45,364 nucleotides of DNA from Methanobacteriota archaeon (GTDB taxonomy: Archaea > Halobacteriota > Methanomicrobia > Methanomicrobiales > Methanomicrobiaceae), in the NCBI GenBank assembly GCA_023396365.1, contig JAEWWL010000081.1, positions 1-45,364 on the forward strand. The letters run 5' to 3'. Shown in pieces: positions 27,349 through 36,608 of the stretch. The notes under the pieces were generated by a model. It saw only the letters and a program-made list of their open reading frames with translations. It was not told the DNA's origin and searched no databases. Position numbers and translations under genes: made by a program. Every line of letters starts with the position of its first letter. Positions within the stretch are counted from its first letter, which is position 1.

Positions 27349-27690
27349 ATGATTGTAATGAAGAAGGTTTCTGATATTTCATCACAGAAAAACCCGCATA
27401 ATGTCGATGCAAGAAAGATATATGAAACAGAGCATGCAACAGCAGTTGTAATTACATTAAACCCCAAAGAGTCACTAAAAAAACACAAGACTCCTGTTGA
27501 CGTATTTTTTTATGTTCTTGAGGGAACAGGTGTTGTGGAAATTGGAGAGGAGAGGCAGACGGCATCTAAGGATACAATCGTTGACAGTCCTGCAAATATT
27601 CCGCACAGGTGGATAAACGAGTCCCAGGGTGTCTTCAAAGTTCTGGTTGTAAAAGTGCCATCACCAACAACTGAGACAAAACTTCTCTGA
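27349..27690 (+). CDS. Small cupin-domain protein
   Basis: The protein of 113 residues is one cupin barrel. KESLKKHKTPVDVFFYVLEGTGVVEIGEE resembles cupin motif 1 (G-x5-H-x-H-x3,4-E-x6-G) in a reduced form with one clear His, and DSPANIPHRWINES corresponds to motif 2. The metal-binding set is therefore partly kept; it may bind a metal or small ligand. No specific function can be assigned. Its 3' end converges with mmp10 over a double T/A-run terminator. Confidence 0.82.
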   Translation: MIVMKKVSDISSQKNPHNVDARKIYETEHATAVVITLNPKESLKKHKTPVDVFFYVLEGTGVVEIGEERQTASKDTIVDSPANIPHRWINESQGVFKVLVVKVPSPTTETKLL

Positions 27691-27738
27691 TCTTTTTTTA
27701 AAAAAAACTTATTTTACAAATTATCAAAAAAAAAAAAT
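27691..27738. terminator. Bidirectional terminator between cupin gene and mmp10
   Basis: The 48-base gap between two converging genes contains T7 (27693-27699) followed by A8, and an A12 tract at 27726-27737. Read from each side these give U tracts shortly after each stop codon. Confidence 0.55.
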
Positions 27739-29013
27739 TTAACTTCTCTTTTTTCCATACATATTGATAAGCCGTATCAGGTCTGAAAAGCCGTCCATCT
27801 CCATCTGGAGAACTCCGTTCCTGTCCATCCCCATGCTTGTTTCAGCATCTGCTGTGAGCATATCAGGCCCTCTTATGACAGTCCTTTCAACACCATCTGC
27901 TGATAAGACTTCAGAAGCTTCTTTGTCATGAACAAAACACCTGCCCGGGATGATTACTGTTTCATTTATGCGGGATAAATCGACTGCCTTTAAATCATCA
28001 ATTGTTATCAGGCATGCAATCTCCTTCTGTGTTCCATAAACCCAGGAATTGTTTCCGCATGCATCCAGAATTGTCTGAATAGGGCGTGCCGCAATACTTC
28101 CGGTTATTATTGTTGCATCTCTGTCAACTCTTGGAAGCTTTTCCAAAAGATCAGGCTCATCCATTATTGCAAAAGGTGATCCTATCTCAGGGTCTCCAAG
28201 AGGTGTTCCATTAATTTTTATTTTGTATTTTGCATTCATTGATGCCACTATCTCTGCAAATTCACGTACAGTGTGAACTCTCTGGCCTTTAATTACCGGT
28301 GCGTTTCCAAGTATCAGACCCTGGTCGGTGCGGTTTGCAAACCTCATAAGAATTAGCCCCTTCGCACCGCATTCATCAATGAAACGGCATGTATCCTCCA
28401 AAACCACGCCGTCGTTAACTCCGGGGATTACTACTGCTGCTGCATAGACATCAATTTTTTTGCACAGTCTTTTGAAAATTTCAAGCGATGCTTCAGGCGA
28501 CGGATCTCCCATGTATTCGGCGCGGAGTTTGGGATCAGCAGCAAAAACAGTGAATGATATCTCAGATAGTCCGTTTTTGACCATGAAATCTGCAATTTCC
28601 GGATCATCAAAGCCTTTTCCGGATGTATAGCCGATGTGAACCGGAACTTCCATGCTGCTTAAAATCTCCATCAAATCCTTAAATTCCGTATAGCATGACG
28701 GGTCTCCGCCACCGCTGATTGTTATTTTTTCAAGCTCACCATCCATCAACTGAAGGTTTGCCAGTATATCATCTGCAACATCACGTAAAGATTTGAAGCC
28801 TTCGTATTTTTCGCGTACTCCGTCTGTGCAGTACTCACAGCCTTTTGTAAAAGGAAGGCAGTATTTGCACCCGAAAGGTTCGGGATTTGCCTCTTTTCCG
28901 AGGTGCTTGAAATAGCAGTAACTGCAAAATCCCCTGCAGTCAATCCCGGGTCTTCCTCCTATGTCTACGGTAAGATGCGCCATATTGTATTCTTCCCAAT
29001 GTTTTGTTGCCAT
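27739..29013 (-). CDS. mmp10: Methyl-coenzyme M reductase arginine methyltransferase Mmp10
   Basis: Mmp10 is the radical SAM, cobalamin-dependent enzyme that methylates an arginine in the active-site region of methyl-coenzyme M reductase. The 424-residue protein has an N-terminal GIDCRGFCSYCYFK (C26-x3-C30-x2-C33) and a following Cys cluster (CKYCLPFTKGCEYC) typical of the family. TISGGGDPSCY and VVIPGVNDG are further radical SAM segments. The ATG at 29013 gives the conserved VDIGGRPGIDC start region. It lies alone on the minus strand beside tRNA-Thr; single-copy placement suggests core genome up to this point. Confidence 0.92.
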   Translation of the reverse strand: MATKHWEEYNMAHLTVDIGGRPGIDCRGFCSYCYFKHLGKEANPEPFGCKYCLPFTKGCEYCTDGVREKYEGFKSLRDVADDILANLQLMDGELEKITISGGGDPSCYTEFKDLMEILSSMEVPVHIGYTSGKGFDDPEIADFMVKNGLSEISFTVFAADPKLRAEYMGDPSPEASLEIFKRLCKKIDVYAAAVVIPGVNDGVVLEDTCRFIDECGAKGLILMRFANRTDQGLILGNAPVIKGQRVHTVREFAEIVASMNAKYKIKINGTPLGDPEIGSPFAIMDEPDLLEKLPRVDRDATIITGSIAARPIQTILDACGNNSWVYGTQKEIACLITIDDLKAVDLSRINETVIIPGRCFVHDKEASEVLSADGVERTVIRGPDMLTADAETSMGMDRNGVLQMEMDGFSDLIRLINMYGKKRS

Positions 29014-29078
29014 GAGGGATTAAATAATGGTGTTTTTAACGATGCAGAGCCCATACCATCAGGTGCAAAACGTCATCT

Positions 29079-29086
29079 TTTTTATA
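29079..29086 (+). promoter_or_regulatory. TATA box of tRNA-Thr
   Basis: TTTTTATA lies about 27 bases before the first base of the tRNA, the normal archaeal distance to the start of transcription. Confidence 0.5.
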
Positions 29087-29110
29087 CAGAACATCAAACA
29101 TTAGTAGAGC

Positions 29111-29182
29111 GCCTCAGTGGCTTAGCGGCATAGCGGCTGATTTGTAATCAGCAGGTCGGGGGTTCAATTCCCTCCTGAGGCT
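29111..29182 (+). tRNA. tRNA-Thr (anticodon UGU), probable element attachment site
   Basis: The 72-base sequence folds as a full cloverleaf: acceptor GCCTCAG with CTGAGGC, anticodon arm GCTGA-TTTGTAA-TCAGC with anticodon TGT, and T arm GGGGG-TTCAATT-CCCTC with one G-T pair. The discriminator is T; CCA is not encoded. A tyrosine integrase gene starts 64 bases downstream, so the 3' half of the tRNA is the likely attachment core. A second copy of that 3' end was not found within the window. Confidence 0.95.
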
Positions 29183-29215
29183 TCGAGACATCATGTCCAA
29201 TTCCCCCCCATAACT

Positions 29216-29225
29216 CTTTTATATT
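29216..29225 (+). promoter_or_regulatory. TATA box of the integrase gene
   Basis: CTTTTATATT lies about 25 bases before the integrase ATG at 29246, so the transcript would start at or next to the start codon (leaderless). Confidence 0.5.
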
Positions 29226-29245
29226 CATATTCTGAACTTTCTTTC

Positions 29246-30478
29246 ATGGGAAGTACCACAGCACCCACCCAAACCGACAGTAATTTTCATTACGTCAAGT
29301 CTGTTTACACAAACAGATCATTTGAAAAGGCATTGATAGAAGGTCGTATAATCCAGGATGATGTTGATCTCATTCATGAATTCATAGCTGAGCTCCAGGT
29401 TTCACAAAACATCGGCCTTGCAAGAACAAACAAAATAATCTACATACTTGTAAACTGGAGACGCTTTGTATGCCCATTTAGAGAAGCAAAAATATCTGAC
29501 ATTTACAAGGCAGTTTCGGATCTGAAATCTGCAAACAGTGACAGGGGGACTCCTTTTAAAGTCAATACTATTCGTGACTATGTTATGTTTTTAAAGAGAC
29601 TGTGTCTCTGGATGATCGAAAATGGTTATACAGATCTCCCAAAAGAAAAAATTATTAAAATAAAAGCTCCAAGGGCTAATTTAAACACAAAACTTCCCGA
29701 ACAGATGCTTTCAAAAGAAGAGATAGAAACGCTGCTCAAAGGTTGTATAACCTCAAGGGACCGTGCATTAATTGCTATCCTTTATGAATCCGGATGTAGA
29801 ATCGGAGAAATCGGCCGGCTCACATGGGGGAGAATTAAATTTGACGACTATGGAGTTATTCTGACAGCTGATGATAAAAAGTGCAACAAACAGAGATATG
29901 TCCGTCTTGTAATGGCAAAACCATATCTCTTAGCATGGCGACAAGACTATCCTTTTGAATCAAAAGACAACGCTCTTGTCTTCCTCACTCAACAAAAAAC
30001 CCCTCTCACCCACGGGACTGTAATGAAGATCCTTGAGCGGTTGACAGAAAGAACAGGACTTCAAAAACACATAACACCCCATATATTCCGGCACAGCAGA
30101 ATCACACACCTCATAAATGACGGGATGAACGAATCAGTAATAAAACTCATGATGTGGGGAAACATCAACACACCAATGTTTCAGGTGTATGCCCATCTGA
30201 CCGGAGGTGACATCGATCGTGAGGTTCTCGGTAGTTATGGTATTGTTGCAAAAGACAAAAAGGAGACACATGCTTTGGAACCGGTAATGTGTGCGAATTG
30301 TATGACAATCAATCCACCGGGAGCAGAATATTGTGCTCACTGCGGAAAATCATTATCGGAGAATGCCGCTGCCACAATTGAAGACATGGCAGAGGATGTC
30401 CTTTCAAATCCGGACATGTTAAGGAAAATGATAACAGAGATTCTTGAGGAAAGGCTAAAAGCTGCTTCAAAACCCTAA
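29246..30478 (+). CDS. Tyrosine integrase with C-terminal zinc ribbon
   Basis: The 410-residue protein is a tyrosine recombinase: an N-terminal SAM-like core-binding domain (about 25-125), then a catalytic domain with R185 (GCRIGEIGRLTW), H279-I-F-R282 and the nucleophile Y315 in QVYAHLTGGDID. The second conserved His position reads MWGN, the Trp variant often seen in archaeal elements. A zinc ribbon (C349-x2-C352, C363-x2-C366) follows, then a helical tail. Its place directly downstream of tRNA-Thr makes it the integrase of this element. Transcription is likely leaderless. Confidence 0.92.
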   Translation: MGSTTAPTQTDSNFHYVKSVYTNRSFEKALIEGRIIQDDVDLIHEFIAELQVSQNIGLARTNKIIYILVNWRRFVCPFREAKISDIYKAVSDLKSANSDRGTPFKVNTIRDYVMFLKRLCLWMIENGYTDLPKEKIIKIKAPRANLNTKLPEQMLSKEEIETLLKGCITSRDRALIAILYESGCRIGEIGRLTWGRIKFDDYGVILTADDKKCNKQRYVRLVMAKPYLLAWRQDYPFESKDNALVFLTQQKTPLTHGTVMKILERLTERTGLQKHITPHIFRHSRITHLINDGMNESVIKLMMWGNINTPMFQVYAHLTGGDIDREVLGSYGIVAKDKKETHALEPVMCANCMTINPPGAEYCAHCGKSLSENAAATIEDMAEDVLSNPDMLRKMITEILEERLKAASKP

Positions 30479-30631
30479 GTGCCGGGATGAAAACAACTAC
30501 CAAATTTTTTTTTATAATGCGCCTTCTGAATTAAAATTCACAACAAAATCACGCTGCCCATAAATCCGCCGCGGGCGTCCCGAAAGTAAAATGCCTGTAT
30601 GTTTATCTGCTCTTAAAAGTGACCTAAAATT
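30479..30631. other. Gap before orc1/cdc6, possible origin-proximal DNA
   Basis: The gap mixes a T9 run followed by TATAATG (about 30507-30519) with a GC-rich CCGCCGCGGGCG patch near 30567. Archaeal initiator genes often sit beside their origin, but no repeated origin-recognition boxes can be seen here, so the stretch is left as unassigned. Confidence 0.3.
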
Positions 30632-31744
30632 ATGAGTCAGTTTTTGAAATGGGACCAGACTTTGTTTAGGGATCTTCAGACTTTCGAGTCTGACTTTATC
30701 CCTGACAGGTTTTTATTCCGGGATGAACAGATGAAGGAACTCTCATACAATCTCAAACCTGCATTATTGGGGTGCTCGCCGGTGAATACGGTGTGCCGGG
30801 GACTTCCGGGAACAGGGAAAACAACATGCCTGAGAAAACTTTTTTCTGAGGCAGAGATGCACACAAAAAAGCTTGTTACTGTATATGTGAACTGTCAGAT
30901 TGACAGATCTCCGTTTTCCATATTCTCAAAGATGTATCAGAAGCTTACCGAAGGTAGAGCAGCGCCGTCCGGCGTTTCATTTAACAATCTGGTTGCAGCC
31001 ACAGCCAGGAAGATTGCAGATGAAAAAAAGGTAGTTCTTCTCTGTCTTGATGATGTTAATTACATCAATTCCGGCGATGCCATGAACACAACGCTTTTCA
31101 CTGCTTTAAGGCTCCATCAGGAGTATGAGGGAGTAAGAATGGGTGTTTTTGCGGTCGTGTCCGATGTTCACAAGAATATTTTCTCCGGTCTTAATGCCGG
31201 TGTTCTTTCCTCTTTCCGGCCCGCGGACATTTACTTTCCGCCTTACTCCGCTGCAGAGATGCACGATATTTATCAGGCCAGAATTCTTCAGGGCGTTTAT
31301 CCGAATGTGATTTCCAAAGATATTCTGTCTCTTATTGTTGACTATTCGATGAAGACGGGGGATCTCCGTGTGGGTCTTGACCTTATCAAGAGATCTGTTA
31401 TGGCCGCTGAGAACGATGCCAGAACCTCTGTAACAGAAGAGGATGTCGGCAAGGCCTTCACACTTTCCAAGGATGTTCATGTAAATGAGACGCTTAAGAC
31501 ACTGAAGCCAGGTGAGAGGCAGCTTTTTCAACTCATTGGTGAGATGAAGAGGGAGTCTGAAGAGAAGGGAGACACTGCCGGCGTTACATCAGGACAGGTG
31601 CAGCGGCGTGCGAAGAGTGATCTGAATATCAGTTATACCTACTTCTTTGAGTATATGAAAAAGCTTGAGGAGCTCCGGCTTGTTGATCTTGTGAAGAAGG
31701 ATGGGGTTCACGGGAGGATGAGTTATGTTGAGGTGAGGGGGTAA
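30632..31744 (+). CDS. Orc1/Cdc6 family replication initiator
   Basis: This is the element's own origin-recognition/helicase-loader ATPase. The 370-residue protein has Walker A G57-L-P-G-T-G-K-T-T, Walker B VVLLCLDD (D140, D141), a sensor-1 region (GVFAVVSDVH) and the C-terminal winged helix (about 290-370; TSGQVQRRAK, then SYTYFFEYMKKLEELRLVDL). It lies 153 bases after the integrase. A decayed copy of its last 38 codons is present at 41695-41808, showing that a second element once carried a related gene. It is convergent with the following minus-strand cargo. Confidence 0.9.
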   Translation: MSQFLKWDQTLFRDLQTFESDFIPDRFLFRDEQMKELSYNLKPALLGCSPVNTVCRGLPGTGKTTCLRKLFSEAEMHTKKLVTVYVNCQIDRSPFSIFSKMYQKLTEGRAAPSGVSFNNLVAATARKIADEKKVVLLCLDDVNYINSGDAMNTTLFTALRLHQEYEGVRMGVFAVVSDVHKNIFSGLNAGVLSSFRPADIYFPPYSAAEMHDIYQARILQGVYPNVISKDILSLIVDYSMKTGDLRVGLDLIKRSVMAAENDARTSVTEEDVGKAFTLSKDVHVNETLKTLKPGERQLFQLIGEMKRESEEKGDTAGVTSGQVQRRAKSDLNISYTYFFEYMKKLEELRLVDLVKKDGVHGRMSYVEVRG

Positions 31745-31769
31745 TAAAAATTATGTAATTTTTAATCAT

Positions 31770-32225
31770 TTAATTATGATGAAAACCACAATAGTAGCAA
31801 CAGATTTTTGTTCCCCAATCTTCTTGAATTTTTAATTTTTTCCCACAACATTTTAAATTGTAGAATTTCATGTCATTTGGTTCAGGTTGAATTATTTCGT
31901 TGCTTTTTTTTAGTTCCTTCCCTTCAAATTTGATAACCTTTGAATTAGAAAATTTTTTCTTCATGGGGAGGATAAATTCTTTGTTTAGTACCCCTGTAGC
32001 AAAATTTCGAGTTATTTTATCGATATAGTCAATTTGATCTTGCGTCCACCACTTTCCTTTGTCAGCCATCTGGCCACAATATGGGCAGTAATAATCACTT
32101 TCATCTTGAAGCGATTCATAATCATCTTTGTATATTTTGAATTGTCTTTTGCAATATGGGCATTCTCTTCTAAGAAACCCATCTTCATCCGTTGGGAATG
32201 AAGCTTCTTTTATTAAATTAGTCAT
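31770..32225 (-). CDS. Zinc-ribbon protein at the end of the restriction operon
   Basis: The 151-residue protein has an N-terminal double zinc ribbon (CPYC near 18-21 and CPYCGQ near 47-51) and a C-terminal pair of Cys motifs (CCGKK near 126 and CCYYCG near 143), enough for two zinc sites. No enzymatic motif is visible; it may bind nucleic acid or protein. It overlaps the upstream Abi_C-like gene by four bases and is the last gene of the eight-gene operon. No family name was recognised. Confidence 0.7.
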   Translation of the reverse strand: MTNLIKEASFPTDEDGFLRRECPYCKRQFKIYKDDYESLQDESDYYCPYCGQMADKGKWWTQDQIDYIDKITRNFATGVLNKEFILPMKKKFSNSKVIKFEGKELKKSNEIIQPEPNDMKFYNLKCCGKKLKIQEDWGTKICCYYCGFHHN

Positions 32226-33010
32226 AATTTTCCCTCCAAAATCTGGTTTGTTCTCCGGACCACAAATGTTGCAACAGTTGCTGAAGAAATTATTGCCAGT
32301 TCCGCAATACCGAAAGAAACATCAGGATATTCAGAACCTCTTCCATGGGAGTCACTTAGATTATTTCGCAGCCCTCCCAGATGACTTACAGCGCCGGATA
32401 ATGTTCCAATTAGTTTTTCACTGCATCCTGAGGAGTCTATTTCATCAAGGAGTAATGGTTGTCTGAGTGCTTTCCACAATCCCGTTACATCCAGACTATT
32501 AGGTAATCCTTCTCCTATCTTTTCAAGAGATGCTTTCATTGTGCTTTCAAGAAAGGATATACTACTGGTGATTGAACCATGATAATCACCATCACGTAAA
32601 CATTTCCTGGCCTTTTCAAGATCTTTGTATGCTGAATAATATTCTCCAGCCTGAAAGAGATCTTTTGCATTACTTACAATTTCTTTAGTAGTTGCAGCGG
32701 TTACAAGAGTGCATTTTCGGCAGTACTCGAGTGTTGTTTCCCGTTTCCTTTTTTTACATAATACTTTAACATGAGATAATGTAGATCCACCTATGTATCT
32801 AAGAATCAATGTTTCTGGAGAAAACAAATCACATCCGACTTCTCTGTATATTTTTCCAGCAGGACATTCTAAGCACATTTGGGAATTTGTTTTATTTGTG
32901 GTCCCATTTTGAGAGATATTAGCAGCCCTGCAGATTAAATCGCCCATTCCAATTGCCTGGAATGGGCAGCTAATATCTACCTCATCATCAGGGTATTCTG
33001 ATGTGTTCAT
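32222..33010 (-). CDS. Abi_C-like protein with N-terminal Cys-rich domain
   Basis: The N-terminal 100 residues are rich in Cys (CPF, C-x2-C-P-A-G-K, C-x2-C-T), suggesting a zinc or Fe-S site. The C-terminal part contains SISFLESTMKASLEKIGE and then LRNNLSDSHGRG...AELAIISSATVATFVV. That pattern matches the abortive infection protein-like C-terminal domain (Abi_C), a helical domain with a conserved S-D-x-H-G. A role in phage defence is inferred from this domain and from its place in the restriction operon. Four-base overlaps with both neighbours indicate tight co-translation. Confidence 0.65.
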   Translation of the reverse strand: MNTSEYPDDEVDISCPFQAIGMGDLICRAANISQNGTTNKTNSQMCLECPAGKIYREVGCDLFSPETLILRYIGGSTLSHVKVLCKKRKRETTLEYCRKCTLVTAATTKEIVSNAKDLFQAGEYYSAYKDLEKARKCLRDGDYHGSITSSISFLESTMKASLEKIGEGLPNSLDVTGLWKALRQPLLLDEIDSSGCSEKLIGTLSGAVSHLGGLRNNLSDSHGRGSEYPDVSFGIAELAIISSATVATFVVRRTNQILEGKL

Positions 33011-33582
33011 CTAAGCATCACCTTTTTCTCTAAATTATCTTCTTTCTGTACTAAAAACCAATATATGAACAGATCATTTTCTAAAATTTTCCAGTCTGGA
33101 AATTTTTCCTCGATTTTATTCCAGAACATTATGTTGTGTCGTTTCTCAATCAAGTGAACCATTTCATGATATATGACATATGACAACAGATTATCGGGCA
33201 GATTGTTGAGAAGTACGTTTACAGTAATATTGCCATTTATACTACAACTTGCCCATTTTGAGTTCATTTTACGAAAAAAGACTTTGTGGGGTTTTACTCC
33301 CAGATTGTCTGAATATTGATTTATTAGTTTATTCACTATCGTTCTAAACTCATTATTTGGACGGTTGCAGATTTTTTTTCCTTCTGAGGCTAGCAAGGCT
33401 TCTCTTATAATTTTCTTTTTTTCTGCAATCCAAGAAGAGTACCTTAAGAGGATTTTTTCCTTGCTTTCTTCTTCAGGCAGAATGAGAAGAAGCTCCCCTG
33501 TTTTAAATTCAAGGCGTGGATGCTGCACTTTTCTATAAACAACAGAATAATCAGACTCCATATCCACACCTCTAATTTCCAT
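33007..33582 (-). CDS. YgjP-like (DUF45) zinc metallopeptidase
   Basis: The 191-residue protein ends in the YgjP/SprT-like zinc motif: YVIYHEMVHLIEKRHNIMFW, with HExxH at about residues 142-146 and a following His that supplies the third ligand. The SKWASCSINGNITVN stretch before it is characteristic of the family. Such genes often accompany type I restriction operons, where the role is unknown. It overlaps hsdR by 11 bases and the Abi_C-like gene by four bases. Confidence 0.85.
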   Translation of the reverse strand: MEIRGVDMESDYSVVYRKVQHPRLEFKTGELLLILPEEESKEKILLRYSSWIAEKKKIIREALLASEGKKICNRPNNEFRTIVNKLINQYSDNLGVKPHKVFFRKMNSKWASCSINGNITVNVLLNNLPDNLLSYVIYHEMVHLIEKRHNIMFWNKIEEKFPDWKILENDLFIYWFLVQKEDNLEKKVMLR

Positions 33583-36500
33583 AATCCTTTACATTATCAA
33601 ACAATCTAGCATACAGAACATCGATCTCGTCGATACTTTTCCCATGCTCTTTCCCATAGCGGCGAACAAATTTTTGGATTTTCTGTTCAATGCTCTTTTT
33701 TGCACTGGTCTGAGCAATCCAATCTGGAAACATATCATCTCCCAAGTCTGAGCATAAAGCCCTAACATCGTCAATAAGTGTCTTATTCGACTCCCAGGTC
33801 TGTTCAATATTGAGTAGGAGAGAATATTCGAGATCAGAGAGACCAAGTTCTTTCTGGCGCTGATCCAGGATTTGCATCTCTGTGACAATCCCAGTGCCTT
33901 CATTATAGATCTTCTCGTAATCCTTTGTTTTTTCTCTCCAGAGTGTGATGAGTCCTTCAACACGATCGAGGATTGTCTTATCTACAGGAGTCCGTCGTTT
34001 ATCAGTCAGTCTGAATCTGTTTAAGGCAAAAACAATATTTGCTGCCTTTTCTTCTTTTGTAGCAACTTGTTCTTCAAGCCTTTTTATGAAATCAGAGTCC
34101 AGTTCAAGGAAAGGCATTGCTTTCTCAATTTCCTGAACTTCGGTGCTTTTATGGACATATTTAACCGTTTTTTCAAAGTATTTTTGAACATCTCTTGTAT
34201 AATTTGGCTGTTCGCTCAATACACGCCTGATGTAATACGAATAAATGGTTGAAATCCACTTGTAATCTTCAAACCATTCCAATGTTATTGCATCTGATCC
34301 AAGTATTTCGAAAATTTTTCGAACATGTCGATAAGTATTGAGAAAATTTTCCCCTATCTCTTCATCGGATGTCAGAATTTCCATTGCCTTTAAAAAGGTG
34401 TTCCGATCATATGATCTGACTTCAACATCCTTGAATATTTCAAGGATTCCAGTCATGAGTATTTTAAACTCTTCTTTTATGGAATCCATACTAAAGAGGG
34501 CTCCCTCAAGATCCTTCTCGCTATATTTTTCAAAGGCTTTTTTTATCTCTTTGAGTATGCCGACGTAATCGAGGATAACTCCTGCTTCTTTTACGTCCTT
34601 ATAAGGGCGATTTGTCCTGGCGATCGCCTGGAGAAGACGGTGTTCCTTAAGAGGTTTATCAAGGTACATTGTTTGAAGGATTGGTGCATCAAAGCCAGTG
34701 AGTAGTTTACTTGTAACAATTAGGATCTTTGGGAGTTCCTTTTCTTCACGGAAATTTTCTCTAATAAGTTTGTTAATTTCTTCTGTATCATTAAGTCCAT
34801 AGCGCTGTATCAGTTCATTTCTATAGTTTTTGATTTCCTCGTTGTCATCATCATTATAAGTCATCACAATTTCAGAAAACTCAGGTGGTAGAAGTTTGTC
34901 GAGTGCCCTCTTGTATCGGATACAAGCCTTTCTACTTGCGGAAACAACCATTGCCTTGTACTTTCCATCAACATTTTCCATGAAGTCTGAAGCAATATCC
35001 GCTGCCACTTTCTCGATTCTTGCGGGGTTTTCCAGAAATAGGTTGATGGTATTTAACCGCCTTTTAACACCCTGTTCAACATTATCCCTGAAAGACTCCG
35101 GTATCTCCTCAAGTTCGATCTCTAAAAACGCCTTAAGCAAGTCCCTGTTAAGGTGTATACCGTCCTCTTTTTCCAGCCGTGGCTGATAGGCAATCTTTAC
35201 AGAATATCCATCGTCAATAGATTCTTTGATGAAATACCGGTCTAGGTAAAAATCATCATCATCTGGATACCCAAATTCTTTGTAGGTGTTGCGGTTTCCG
35301 GTTTTTTGGATAGGTGTGCCAGTGAGAGCAAAGAAGAAGGCATTTTTGAAAATCGCTTTCATCTGTGCAGCGAGGAGACCATACTGAGACCTGTGGCCCT
35401 CATCAACAAAAACTATGACATTCTTTCGTTCTACGATGCTTGCTTTTGTTTTTTCCAGTTCTTTTCCAAGTTCATTGAGTTCCTCGGGCCTGAATTTATG
35501 GATGAGGGTGATCATAATCCCTTTCTTTCCCTTACCCCCATCATGCATTAAAACCGACTTGAGTTTTCCAATATTTCCAACGATCTCGGGCTGTATTGTA
35601 CTAAGAGCATTATATTCAGCATATAGTTGTTCTTCAAGGTCGATGCGGTCCACAACAAAGAAAATTGATGGGTTCTGAAGATCCGGATGGAAATAAAGTT
35701 TATTTGCAGCAAAGATCATGGTGAGTGTCTTGCCAGTGCCCTGCCAGTGCCATATCAAGCCTTTATTCTTTTCAGTCTTACCTGCCAGATTATCAAGGAC
35801 ACGCTGTACCATCTTATTTGCAGCCCGGTACTGAATGTAACGGGGTAACACTTTCTTTTCCTCCCCAAATTCCCGTCTGACAAAAAGGAAGCTTCTAATG
35901 ATATCAAGTAGCTTTTTGGGCTGAAGCATATCGACGATTGCATCAAGGGGTTCATATTTTTCTTGTTCGAGTCTCCATTCATCGACCTTCACATCTTTCT
36001 GCCATGGAATAATAGGGAAATATTTGACAGTCTGATCAGCTGCAACACCTATCTGAACATATTTATAGAGTTCGGGAATGCTCTGCTCATAACCTTTGAT
36101 CTGCTGGTAGGCATTTGTCCAGTCTTCAGTGAGGCTTGTAGGCGTTTTACACTCTATGTTAACAAGAGGGATACCATTGATGAAAAGGATGATATCATTT
36201 CTTTTCCGCTCTTCGCCTTGTTCTCCCCTTATTTCATGAATCACCTGGTTACTTACAATGAACTCGTTGTTGGAGAGTTTAACATAATCAAAGAGGCGGA
36301 CATATCTGACTTCCTTAAGCTTTTCAATCCTGATAGGGACGCCATTCTGGAAGAACTGCAAAATTTTCTTTTGATCTTCCGGACCATTTCCACGCATCTG
36401 CAATTCTCTGATGACATGCCATACCTCTGTGTCTTCGAGGTCAAGATCAGGATTAATTGAGTGAATCTTACGAACAAGAGTTGTGGTGAGCAGCGGCTCT

Positions 36501-36607
36501 TTGAAGCTGTCCCTTTCAAGATTGTCACCTGGGATATAGGTCCAGCCATTATCTTTCAGCATTTCAATTAGGGGTATTTCGACAAGTTTTGATTCAAGTG
36601 ATTTCAT
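33572..36607 (-). CDS. hsdR: Type I restriction enzyme R subunit
   Basis: HsdR is the motor and nuclease subunit. The 1011-residue protein has a PD-(D/E)xK nuclease near D138 and E152-C-K154, Walker A WQGTGKT at 288-294, a DEGH box at 402-405 (superfamily 2 helicase), the LTGTPIQ motif III and further motifs around LLTGFDAP and QAIARTNRP. A helical C-terminal region for assembly follows. The length is standard and the frame is intact, so it is likely active. It lies two bases after the HEPN gene. Confidence 0.95.
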   Translation of the reverse strand: MKSLESKLVEIPLIEMLKDNGWTYIPGDNLERDSFKEPLLTTTLVRKIHSINPDLDLEDTEVWHVIRELQMRGNGPEDQKKILQFFQNGVPIRIEKLKEVRYVRLFDYVKLSNNEFIVSNQVIHEIRGEQGEERKRNDIILFINGIPLVNIECKTPTSLTEDWTNAYQQIKGYEQSIPELYKYVQIGVAADQTVKYFPIIPWQKDVKVDEWRLEQEKYEPLDAIVDMLQPKKLLDIIRSFLFVRREFGEEKKVLPRYIQYRAANKMVQRVLDNLAGKTEKNKGLIWHWQGTGKTLTMIFAANKLYFHPDLQNPSIFFVVDRIDLEEQLYAEYNALSTIQPEIVGNIGKLKSVLMHDGGKGKKGIMITLIHKFRPEELNELGKELEKTKASIVERKNVIVFVDEGHRSQYGLLAAQMKAIFKNAFFFALTGTPIQKTGNRNTYKEFGYPDDDDFYLDRYFIKESIDDGYSVKIAYQPRLEKEDGIHLNRDLLKAFLEIELEEIPESFRDNVEQGVKRRLNTINLFLENPARIEKVAADIASDFMENVDGKYKAMVVSASRKACIRYKRALDKLLPPEFSEIVMTYNDDDNEEIKNYRNELIQRYGLNDTEEINKLIRENFREEKELPKILIVTSKLLTGFDAPILQTMYLDKPLKEHRLLQAIARTNRPYKDVKEAGVILDYVGILKEIKKAFEKYSEKDLEGALFSMDSIKEEFKILMTGILEIFKDVEVRSYDRNTFLKAMEILTSDEEIGENFLNTYRHVRKIFEILGSDAITLEWFEDYKWISTIYSYYIRRVLSEQPNYTRDVQKYFEKTVKYVHKSTEVQEIEKAMPFLELDSDFIKRLEEQVATKEEKAANIVFALNRFRLTDKRRTPVDKTILDRVEGLITLWREKTKDYEKIYNEGTGIVTEMQILDQRQKELGLSDLEYSLLLNIEQTWESNKTLIDDVRALCSDLGDDMFPDWIAQTSAKKSIEQKIQKFVRRYGKEHGKSIDEIDVLYARLFDNVKDYGN

Positions 36608-36608
36608 T

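Noticed and set aside
30560..30585. GC-rich palindromic patch before orc1/cdc6 as an origin-recognition box
   Set aside because: There is only one such patch and it does not resemble known archaeal ORB or mini-ORB sequences.
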